The notes below the pieces were generated by a model. It saw only the letters and a list, made by a program, of their open reading frames with translations. It did not search any database and was not told where the DNA came from. From an uncultured Haemophilus sp. (GTDB lineage Bacteria > Pseudomonadota > Gammaproteobacteria > Enterobacterales > Pasteurellaceae): a stretch of 9,011 bases of DNA. Location of the stretch: the NCBI RefSeq assembly GCF_937976265.1, contig NZ_CALJRX010000093.1, forward strand, positions 1-9,011. The letters run 5' to 3'. The stretch's first letter is position 1, and the number at the start of each line of letters is the position of its first letter. Shown piece by piece: positions 1 to 6,753 of the stretch. Made by a program: the position numbers and the translations under genes.

Positions 1-3000
1 GAAATTGGTTTAGATTTCGGCAGTTTAGCGAGCAATTGTTGGTAAGCCTGTTGCACTTGTTCCACGCGTAGCATCGCCGCACGGTCACGATTCACATCTT
101 GAGCCAGTTTATCAATACGTTTATCAACGGCTTGCAGATAACGCTGTAAATCCGGTAGGCGATCATAACCGCTCTTTTGCACAAAACCTGGATAAATCAG
201 CCCGCTTAATTGCGCCTTAATATCAGAAAAGGCAAAAGCCATAGTGAAATCCATTTTGCCTTTTAAACGTTGGTTTAAGGCATGGTTAAGGGATAGGATT
301 TGCTCCACTTTCTGCGCAATATCCACGGTCACTTCGTTAAGGTTTTCTCGAACGAAATCACGCAATTTTTCAAAGCCTGCTTCATCCCACACAAAACCGC
401 CAAAATCGGCAATCAGTTTATCCACGGCACAAGCGATACAGTCATCTATCAAATCCAATACACGACCGAACGGAGTAAAATACAGACCCAATTTAGCCTT
501 ATTCGGCAATTTTTCATGCAGATATTTAATCGGTGATGGTACATTGAGTAATAACAAACGGCGTAAACCTTGTTGCATTGCCACCGCTTGCTCAAACTCT
601 GTTTCAAACAGTTTGATACCTACGGCATCTTTTTCATCTACGATGGCTGGGAACGCTTTGACGCTAAAACCACGTTGTTTTTGTTCGTAACATTGTGGTA
701 AATCTGCAAAACTCCAAATATGCAGCCCGCTTTGCTCAATGCCATCATCTGCCACAGCAGAAATACTTTCCTGTACACGATCTTTTAAGTTGAATTTCAG
801 CTCATCCAAATTCATGGATTCGGCAATTTTCTTGCCGTTTTCATCCACCACACGGAACGTCATTTTCAAATGGCTTGGAATTTGTTCCCAATTCCAATGT
901 TCCGCTTCTACGGTGACGCCCGTCATACGACGCAATTCATAAATCAGCGTATCTAATAATGGCTTTTCCAACGGCACGGCACGGCTTAAAAAAGCTTGAG
1001 CATAATTAGGTGCAGGCACGAAGTTACGGCGATAAGATTTCGGCAGCGATTTAATCAACGCAATCACCAATTCTTCACGCAAGCCTGGAATTTGCCAGTC
1101 AAAGCCTGTCATTTCCACTTGGTTGAGCAACGGCAACGGAATATGCACGGTCACGCCGTCCGCATCGGTACCTGGTTCAAATTGATACGTCAGTTTGAGT
1201 TTCAAATTGCCTTGATGCCAGAAATTCGGGAAATCCAGCTTGCTCACTTGTTCCGCATCATCATTAATCAAGAATGAACGTTCAAAATTAAGCAATTCAG
1301 GATCTTTTTGCTGCGCCTTTTTCCACCACGTATCAAAATGTTTTTGAGAAACCACTTCCGTGCCAATACGCTGATCGTAAAATTCAAAAAGCGTGCGGTC
1401 ATCCACCAAAATATCGCGGCGGCGGCTTTTGTGTTCCAACTCTTCCACTTCTCGAACGAGTCGTTGATTTTCTTTGAAGAATTTATGTTTGGTATTCCAA
1501 TCCCCTTCCACTAAGGCAGATTGAATAAAGATCTCGCGGCTTACCGTTGGATCAATAGCACCGTAATTCACTGGTCGCGCAGCCACAATCGGCACACCGT
1601 AAAGCGTGACTTTTTCATCTGCAATCACGGCGCCACGAGATTTCGACCAACGCGGTTCTGAATAGGATTTTTTAATTAGATGCTCGGCAAGTGGCTCAAT
1701 CCATTCTGGCTCGATTTCCGCCACCATACGCCCCCAAAGTTTGGAGGTTTCCACTAACTCTGCCGCCATCACCCATTTCGGTTGTTTTTTGAAAAGCACA
1801 GAATTGGGGAAAATTGCAAAATGGGCATTACGTGCGCCAAGATATTGTTGTTTCTCCGCTTCTTTTAAACCGATATGAGAAAGCAAACCGCTTAAAAGTG
1901 CGGTATGAATTTGCTGATATTCTGCTTTTTCAGAATTAATCGGCAAGCCCATTTCACGCACGGTTAAACGAATTTGATGATAAATATCCTGCCATTCGCG
2001 AATACGTAAATAATTTAAGAAATCCTTTTGGCATTGACGACGGAATTGGTTTTTACTCAATTCTTTTTGTTGTTCTTGTAGATAACGCCAAAGATTGAGG
2101 AAAGCCAAGAAATCTGATTTTTTATCGGCAAAACGACGATGTTTTTCATCGGAAGCTTGTTGTTTTTCTTGTGGTCGTTCGCGCGGATCTTGAATAGACA
2201 ATGCGGCGACAATAATCATCACTTCATGCAACGCGCCTTGTGAGACAGCATTCAACAACATTTTCGCTAAACGTGGATCCACAGGGAGTTGAGCTAATTG
2301 ACGGCCTACTGCCGTTAATTGACGTTTCTCGCCCGTTTTGGTGCGAACCAGTTCAAACGCACCCAATTCTTCCAACAATTTTATCCCATCTTGAATATGG
2401 CGTTTATCCGGTGCATCCACAAACGGGAAGGCTTCAATATCATCCAAGCCCAATGCCGTCATTTGCAAAATAACGGAGGCTAAATTGGTGCGTAGAATTT
2501 CAGGATCGGTAAACTCCGGACGAGAATTAAAATCCTCTTCCGAATATAAACGAATACAAATCCCTTCACTCACACGACCACAACGACCTTTACGCTGATT
2601 AGCAGATGCCTGTGAAATAGGTTCAATCGGTAAACGTTGTACTTTGGTGCGATAGCTATAACGGGAAATACGCGCAGTACCTGGGTCAATCACATATTTA
2701 ATGCCCGGCACGGTCAATGAGGTTTCTGCGACGTTGGTCGCCAACACGATGCGATTTAATCCGCTTGGATGGAAAATTTTATTTTGTTCTTGCGCAGACA
2801 AGCGAGCAAAGAGCGGTAGAATTTCCGTGTGTTTTAGATTTTGTTTTTGTAAAGCTTCGGCGGTATCACGAATTTCACGCTCACCGTTCATAAAGATCAA
2901 AATATCGCCGCGACCTTCCGCCTGCAGTTCATCCACCGCATTAAGAATGCCTTGTAGCTGATCTTGATCGTCTTCTTCCACTACGGGACGATAACGCACT

Positions 3001-3788
3001 TCAACAGGATAGGTTCTGCCCGAGACTTCAATAATCGGCGCATTGTTGAAATGTTTGGAAAAACGTTCCACATCAATGGTCGCGGAAGTGATGATGAGTT
3101 TTAAATCACGACGACGTGGCAATAACTGTTTCAGATAACCGAGAATAAAATCGTTGTTTAGGCTGCGTTCGTGGGCTTCATCGATAATCAAACAAGAATA
3201 TTGATTGAGGAAACGATCATTTTGAATTTCTGCTAACAGGATCCCGTCAGTCATCAACTTGATTTGTGTATCATCACTGATTTGATCGTTAAAACGAACC
3301 TTATAACCAACTAAACCACCAAGCTCCGTTTCCAGTTCTTCTGCAATACGCGCCGCCACCGAACGAGCGGCAATACGACGAGGCTGAGTATGACCAATCA
3401 TGCCTAAATTGCCGAAACCTAACTCCAAACACATTTTCGGCAATTGGGTGGTTTTACCTGAACCGGTTTCCCCTGCCACCACAATGACCTGATGTTCAGA
3501 AAGCAGTTTTTGAATTTCTGCTTTGCGTTGGCTAACGGGCAAACTCTCTGGAAAAATAATGGGATTTTGCACCGCACTTTTACGATTTTCTACACGTAAT
3601 TGAGCCTGTTCAATTTGCTGTTGAATTTCAGCGGCAACAGCTTGCTGTGCTTCTTGGCTTTTAATTTTTCCGATACCATGAATACGGGCGGATAAACGAC
3701 GTTGATCCACCAGCATAATATCCTTGAGTTTCGAAAAGAGAGATTGTTGTATCGGATTTAATTCACGTTTGACTGATTTGTTCTTCAT
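1..3788 (-). CDS. hrpA: ATP-dependent RNA helicase HrpA (DEAH box), 3' end cut by window edge
   Basis: This is a cytoplasmic DEAH-box, 3'-to-5' type RNA helicase. In E. coli HrpA has been tied to mRNA processing and, more recently, to rescue of collided ribosomes. The frame is open from the ATG to the left edge, giving 1262 codons of an expected total near 1300, so only some 35-40 C-terminal residues are missing. Visible motifs are Walker A GETGSGKTT (residues 106-114, Lys112), DEAH (203-206), SAT (235-237) and motif VI QRKGRCGR (398-405). HA2 and OB-like regions follow at about 455-680, around YSEPRW at 709, then the long HrpA-specific DUF3418 C-terminal region. The start is chosen because the ATG overlaps the stop of the upstream ygdD-like gene (ATGA) and the N-terminus aligns with E. 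coli HrpA from there. It is the last gene of a three-gene operon. An uptake signal encodes residues 70-73 (KSAV). Identification is very secure. Confidence 0.97.
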   Translation of the reverse strand, partial: MKNKSVKRELNPIQQSLFSKLKDIMLVDQRRLSARIHGIGKIKSQEAQQAVAAEIQQQIEQAQLRVENRKSAVQNPIIFPESLPVSQRKAEIQKLLSEHQVIVVAGETGSGKTTQLPKMCLELGFGNLGMIGHTQPRRIAARSVAARIAEELETELGGLVGYKVRFNDQISDDTQIKLMTDGILLAEIQNDRFLNQYSCLIIDEAHERSLNNDFILGYLKQLLPRRRDLKLIITSATIDVERFSKHFNNAPIIEVSGRTYPVEVRYRPVVEEDDQDQLQGILNAVDELQAEGRGDILIFMNGEREIRDTAEALQKQNLKHTEILPLFARLSAQEQNKIFHPSGLNRIVLATNVAETSLTVPGIKYVIDPGTARISRYSYRTKVQRLPIEPISQASANQRKGRCGRVSEGICIRLYSEEDFNSRPEFTDPEILRTNLASVILQMTALGLDDIEAFPFVDAPDKRHIQDGIKLLEELGAFELVRTKTGEKRQLTAVGRQLAQLPVDPRLAKMLLNAVSQGALHEVMIIVAALSIQDPRERPQEKQQASDEKHRRFADKKSDFLAFLNLWRYLQEQQKELSKNQFRRQCQKDFLNYLRIREWQDIYHQIRLTVREMGLPINSEKAEYQQIHTALLSGLLSHIGLKEAEKQQYLGARNAHFAIFPNSVLFKKQPKWVMAAELVETSKLWGRMVAEIEPEWIEPLAEHLIKKSYSEPRWSKSRGAVIADEKVTLYGVPIVAARPVNYGAIDPTVSREIFIQSALVEGDWNTKHKFFKENQRLVREVEELEHKSRRRDILVDDRTLFEFYDQRIGTEVVSQKHFDTWWKKAQQKDPELLNFERSFLINDDAEQVSKLDFPNFWHQGNLKLKLTYQFEPGTDADGVTVHIPLPLLNQVEMTGFDWQIPGLREELVIALIKSLPKSYRRNFVPAPNYAQAFLSRAVPLEKPLLDTLIYELRRMTGVTVEAEHWNWEQIPSHLKMTFRVVDENGKKIAESMNLDELKFNLKDRVQESISAVADDGIEQSGLHIWSFADLPQCYEQKQRGFSVKAFPAIVDEKDAVGIKLFETEFEQAVAMQQGLRRLLLLNVPSPIKYLHEKLPNKAKLGLYFTPFGRVLDLIDDCIACAVDKLIADFGGFVWDEAGFEKLRDFVRENLNEVTVDIAQKVEQILSLNHALNQRLKGKMDFTMAFAFSDIKAQLSGLIYPGFVQKSGYDRLPDLQRYLQAVDKRIDKLAQDVNRDRAAMLRVEQVQQAYQQLLAKLPKSKPI
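1896..1904 (+). repeat. DNA uptake signal sequence (exact core) within hrpA
   Basis: An exact AAGTGCGGT core inside the hrpA coding region, in the opposite orientation to the gene, with AT-rich sequence downstream as in the extended consensus. It is one of the markers placing the window in the H. influenzae-type Pasteurellaceae. Confidence 0.85.
3571..3579 (-). repeat. DNA uptake signal sequence (exact core) near the hrpA 5' end
   Basis: An exact core read on the minus strand, followed by AAAAT and ATTTTT tracts one helical turn apart, which fits the extended consensus. It runs in the hrpA coding direction and encodes part of K70-S71-A72-V73, between the N-terminal region and the helicase core. 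Confidence 0.88.
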
Positions 3789-4174
3789 ACTGATTTACTT
3801 TTAAAACCACCGTAAGCCAAGCAAAGCCAACCAATTAAAAATAACGTTCCACCAATCGGTGTCACCCAAACAAGGAATTTGCCCGCACCAAGCGCAAGTG
3901 CATAAAGGCTGCCGCTAAAAAGAAGCATGCCGCACGTCCAAGAACCTGCAGCGAAATTAGCCATTTTATTTGCAACCAATGATTCACGGCATAATTGCAA
4001 AATGCCAATCGCTAAAATCGCCATGGTGTGGAACATTTGATATTTCACCCCCGTTTCAATCCACGCCAACTCTTTAGGTTCTAAAACCTTGCTTAATCCA
4101 TGTGCCGCAAAAGCACCAATTGTCACACACAAAAAACCGCTCAATCCCGCGATAAATAACCATTTGTTTTTCAT
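3785..4174 (-). CDS. ygdD: YgdD-type inner-membrane protein, DUF423 (UPF0382) family
   Basis: A 129-residue integral membrane protein of unknown biochemical role, close to the 131 residues of E. coli YgdD. Four hydrophobic segments are visible (about residues 5-27, 45-61, 73-95 and 102-124). Family signatures are GAFAAHGL at 20-27, YQMFHT at 45-50, FSGSLYAL at 86-93 and TPIGG at 105-109. The start follows the stop of the upstream gene with no gap (TAAATG), with an AGGA ribosome-binding site 9 bases before the ATG, inside the end of the upstream gene. Its own stop overlaps the hrpA start by the ATGA tetranucleotide, so translation of all three genes is probably coupled. In E. coli the homologue sits next to gcvA and rlmM instead, so the hrpA linkage is a different arrangement. 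Family assignment is firm; function is unknown. Confidence 0.93.
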   Translation of the reverse strand: MKNKWLFIAGLSGFLCVTIGAFAAHGLSKVLEPKELAWIETGVKYQMFHTMAILAIGILQLCRESLVANKMANFAAGSWTCGMLLFSGSLYALALGAGKFLVWVTPIGGTLFLIGWLCLAYGGFKSKSV

Positions 4175-4627
4175 TTAAAATTTTCCTATTAATACCGCTA
4201 AAATACCTGCAGCGATTAGAGGTCCCACCGGAATACCGCCTAAGAAAGACACACCAATAATCGTACCAATTAATAATCCTGTCACCAAAATAGGTTGTTC
4301 CCCCATTAATGGCACACCTTTGCCTGCAAGCCACGCCACTAATGCCCCAATTAAAATAGAAACACCCATTTTCCAGTTTAAAAATGAACTGAGATCGGGC
4401 AGTTGGATTTTTCCCGACACTAACGGTGCTAGGACACCAATCGTTAAAATGATGATCCCAATTTTTACGCCGTATTGTTCGAGTATGGGAATGTATTTGG
4501 ATAATAAGGTTTGCTGCATGATTAACAGCACGGCGGCTGAGATGGTAATCGCGCTATTTTGGCTAATTAAACCTAAAACAATTAAGAAAACCAATAACAA
4601 CGCGACCATATTGAATTGTAATGTCAT
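4175..4627 (-). CDS. yeaL: YeaL-type inner-membrane protein, DUF441 (UPF0756) family
   Basis: A 150-residue, highly hydrophobic membrane protein; E. coli YeaL is 148 residues. No function is established for the family. Hydrophobic segments lie at about residues 5-21, 27-42, 54-72, 87-101, 112-130 and 133-148. The recognisable family signature is GKGVPLM (102-108), followed by the glycine-rich stretch from GLLIGT (117) through GGIPVGPLIAAG (130-141). The first ATG is preferred: it has AGAGGT just upstream (short spacing of 4-5 bases), while the internal Met7 has no ribosome-binding site. It is the first gene of the yeaL-ygdD-hrpA operon, expressed from the extended -10 promoter at 4687-4692 with a leader of about 50 bases. 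A membrane-carrier role is only a guess from the hydrophobic pattern. Confidence 0.92.
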   Translation of the reverse strand: MTLQFNMVALLLVFLIVLGLISQNSAITISAAVLLIMQQTLLSKYIPILEQYGVKIGIIILTIGVLAPLVSGKIQLPDLSSFLNWKMGVSILIGALVAWLAGKGVPLMGEQPILVTGLLIGTIIGVSFLGGIPVGPLIAAGILAVLIGKF

Positions 4628-4637
4628 AATACCTCTA

Positions 4638-4646
4638 AAGTGCGGT
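4638..4646 (+). repeat. DNA uptake signal sequence (USS), exact core, extended consensus
   Basis: AAGTGCGGT is the H. influenzae-type uptake core recognised during natural transformation. It is preceded by A and followed by two AT-rich tracts about one helical turn apart (AAAAAA at 4648-4653, ATTTTTA at 4660-4666), which fits the extended uptake consensus. Its GGTCA end pairs with TGACC at 4655-4659 across a 6-base loop, making a small hairpin in the leader of the yeaL operon. Confidence 0.9.
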
Positions 4647-4686
4647 CAAAAAACTGACCATTTTTATGCGTGTAAAGTTTTTGTAA

Positions 4687-4715
4687 ATTATACCAATTTC
4701 TTGCTTTTCTGTGTT
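4687..4715 (-). promoter_or_regulatory. Promoter of the yeaL-ygdD-hrpA operon (extended -10)
   Basis: On the minus strand a perfect TATAAT (4687-4692) is preceded by TGG, giving the extended -10 form TGnTATAAT. Seventeen bases upstream is AACACA (4710-4715), a half match to the -35 consensus; an extended -10 can tolerate that. Transcription would start near 4680, leaving a leader of about 50 bases that contains the USS hairpin. Predicted from sequence only. Confidence 0.6.
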
Positions 4716-4742
4716 TTTTATTTAGTGAAAAAAAGCTAGAAT
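4714..4742 (+). promoter_or_regulatory. Possible promoter of the Kef-like antiporter gene
   Basis: TAGAAT at 4737-4742 is a five-of-six match to the -10 consensus, 54 bases before the antiporter ATG. The -35 position holds only a T run (4714-4719), so the call is weak. No operator is obvious. A ribosome-binding site TAAGG at 4779-4783 sits 12 bases before the ATG, longer than the usual spacing. Confidence 0.3.
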
Positions 4743-4795
4743 ACAAGTCAACTTTCTTCTCATACTCCCTGTTTTTACTAAGGTTTTTTTGCCCT

Positions 4796-6700
4796 ATGTC
4801 GAATGTCGTCAGCCCTGAATTAATTAAAACTGTTGTCCTGCTTGCTACCAGTGTCACTATCGTGCCGCTTTTTAAGCGTATTGGCTTAGGTAGTGTATTG
4901 GGATATCTGGTTGCCGGCTGTCTGATCGGCCCTTCGGTATTTAAAGTTGTGGAGGATCCCGAATCGGTCATACATATGGCGGAATTGGGTGTCGTGATGT
5001 TTCTCTTTATCATCGGCTTAGAAATGCACCCTGAGCGGCTATGGGCTATGCGCCGGGCAATCTTCGGCCGAGGTCTGTTACAAGTCGGACTATGTGGCGT
5101 TCTGCTTACCTTTGCGGGTATCTATATTTTAAATCTTCCTAAAGAAGTCGCATTTATTGCGGGTATGGGCTTTACGCTCTCCTCTACTGCTATTGTGATG
5201 CAGGTATTAGAAGAACGCGGGATTACGAACACACCAAAAGGTCAACGGGTTATTTCCACCTTAATTTTTGAAGATTTATCCATTGTGCCATTATTGGCTT
5301 CTATTGCCTTTTTAACGCCTGAAACCAAACATATTGAACATCAAACCAACTGGACATCTATTGCTATTACACTCGGCGCCGTTGTCGGTTTAGTCGTTGC
5401 GGGTAAATGGTTAATGAACCCAATTTTCCGTTTGATTTCCAAAGCTCATATTCGCGAAATGATGACAGCTGCCGCCTTACTTGTAGTGTTAGGTGCCGCA
5501 TTAGCGATGGAAGCGAGCGGACTTTCAATGGCGATGGGCGCATTCGTTGCAGGTGTAATGCTTTCAGAATCCGCATTCCGTCACCAATTAGAGGCGGATA
5601 TTGAGCCATTCCGTGGCTTATTGCTCGGTCTCTTCTTTATGGGCGTGGGGATGTCGCTTGATTTAAGTTTAGTCTTCAATGAGCCAATTTGGTTATTAGG
5701 TATCGTATTCCTTTACATCATCGGCAAAGCCTTAGCTGTTTATATCGTTGCTCGCATTACCAAGCTTGATCGTACAGAATCTGTTGGACGAATGACTATC
5801 ATGGCGCACGGTGGTGAATTTGCATTCGTACTCTTCTCTGCCGCTGCGACTGCGGGTGTCATGACAAAAGATCAAAATGCAACCTTTACTGCAGCTGTTA
5901 TTATTTCGATGTTATTCTCCCCATTAATTGGTTTATTGATGCGCAAAATCAACCAACGCAAATCAGCAAACCAAGATGAGAAAGTGGACACCAGCGATCT
6001 TGATCCAATTGTGGATTTAGAAGATAGCGTACTTGTGATTGGTTTTGGTCGTTTCAGCCAAATCGTGTGTCAATCACTTCTTGTTCGTGGGATTAACGTA
6101 TCGGTGATTGACCGCAACATCGAAAACATTCGTGCTGCAGCGAAATTCGGTTTTAAAGTTTATTACGGTGATGGTATCCGCCTTGATGTATTACGCGCCG
6201 CCGGTATCGAAAAAGCCAAATGTGTAATCATCGGGATTAACGATACACAGCGTATTGAAAGCATTGTTCAGAATCTGAAAGATGCCTATCCGAAACTCCC
6301 AATTTTGGCTCGAACTTATGACCGCAAAACAACCGTGAGTCTTATTAAGCAAGATGTGGACTTTATTGTGCGTGAAACCTTTGAATCTGCACTTACACTC
6401 AGTCATGCAGCATTGATGCAATTAGGTATCAATAAAATTGAAGCTGATGAAGTCATTGCGGAAGTCCGGTATTTGGACCAAGAGCGCTTAAATGAAGAAG
6501 TTTTACACGGTTTTTCAACGGACATCATCCGAAAATATTGGATGCCGAAACCCTTTATCAAGCCTCACATTAATGCCGAAGCATTAAATGAAGAAACGGC
6601 TGAAATTTTAGAAAAAGAAGATGACACCAATGACGAAGCAGCGGTTGAAACCCTTCTTCATGATGATTCAGAAACTGAGAAACAAAAAGAAGTCGAATAA
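4796..6700 (+). CDS. kefC: KefB/KefC-like cation:proton antiporter (CPA2) with RCK/TrkA-N domain
   Basis: A 634-residue inner-membrane antiporter of the CPA2 family, related to the glutathione-gated K+ efflux proteins KefB and KefC, which acidify the cytoplasm during electrophile stress. The membrane half (about 5-390, roughly 12 hydrophobic segments) has RIGLGSVLGYLVAG (25-38), a LSSTAIVMQ helix, the acidic pair Glu159-Asp160 at the ion-site position, and the regulatory loop HQLEADIE (263-270) matching HALESDIE of KefC. The cytoplasmic RCK domain (about 410-570) begins with GFGRFS (416-421), followed by Asp439, YYGD (456-459) and RETFE (526-530). Ser421 replaces the third glycine of the GxGxxG motif, and two positions I align to KefC glutathione contacts look changed (Gln426, Asp561). 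The last 40 residues are strongly acidic. The start aligns with KefC. No kefF-type activator gene is adjacent. The gene stands alone between a divergent operon and a convergent gene. Family is sure; glutathione gating and the exact cation are not. Confidence 0.9.
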   Translation: MSNVVSPELIKTVVLLATSVTIVPLFKRIGLGSVLGYLVAGCLIGPSVFKVVEDPESVIHMAELGVVMFLFIIGLEMHPERLWAMRRAIFGRGLLQVGLCGVLLTFAGIYILNLPKEVAFIAGMGFTLSSTAIVMQVLEERGITNTPKGQRVISTLIFEDLSIVPLLASIAFLTPETKHIEHQTNWTSIAITLGAVVGLVVAGKWLMNPIFRLISKAHIREMMTAAALLVVLGAALAMEASGLSMAMGAFVAGVMLSESAFRHQLEADIEPFRGLLLGLFFMGVGMSLDLSLVFNEPIWLLGIVFLYIIGKALAVYIVARITKLDRTESVGRMTIMAHGGEFAFVLFSAAATAGVMTKDQNATFTAAVIISMLFSPLIGLLMRKINQRKSANQDEKVDTSDLDPIVDLEDSVLVIGFGRFSQIVCQSLLVRGINVSVIDRNIENIRAAAKFGFKVYYGDGIRLDVLRAAGIEKAKCVIIGINDTQRIESIVQNLKDAYPKLPILARTYDRKTTVSLIKQDVDFIVRETFESALTLSHAALMQLGINKIEADEVIAEVRYLDQERLNEEVLHGFSTDIIRKYWMPKPFIKPHINAEALNEETAEILEKEDDTNDEAAVETLLHDDSETEKQKEVE

Positions 6701-6701
6701 T

Positions 6702-6752
6702 AAAAAAGCCCGATAAATGATCTGCACCCCAAAATTCATTTCGGGCTTTTTT
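6702..6752. terminator. Bidirectional rho-independent terminator shared by antiporter gene and rlmL
   Basis: The arms 6702-6720 and 6736-6752 pair over 17 base pairs, interrupted only by a 2-base TA bulge in the left arm, around a 15-base loop. The core is GCCCG/CGGGC. An A run begins the left arm and a T run ends the right arm, so each strand reads as a stem ending in U residues. It lies directly after the plus-strand stop (6698-6700) and directly after the minus-strand rlmL stop (6754-6756), so it can end both convergent transcripts. Confidence 0.92.
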
Positions 6753-6753
6753 G

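Noticed and set aside
1391..1399. GCGTGCGGT as another uptake signal
   Set aside because: It matches the core at only 7 of 9 positions, which is expected by chance in this sequence.
244..2961. Several plus-strand open frames of 67-148 codons
   Set aside because: They lie antisense to the continuous hrpA frame, have no recognisable domains or ribosome-binding sites, and their translations look like shadow frames.
4644..4665. Hairpin followed by five T residues, as a plus-strand terminator
   Set aside because: The stem is only 5-6 base pairs and no plus-strand gene ends upstream; the T run belongs to the extended uptake-signal consensus.
4074..4739. Open frames overlapping yeaL and ygdD (4074-4334 minus, 4320-4739 plus)
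   Set aside because: They are out of frame with or antisense to two clear membrane-protein families.
4624..5013. Minus-strand 129-codon frame spanning the divergent intergenic region and the antiporter start
   Set aside because: It overlaps the well-supported antiporter N-terminus and both promoter regions, and its protein resembles no family.
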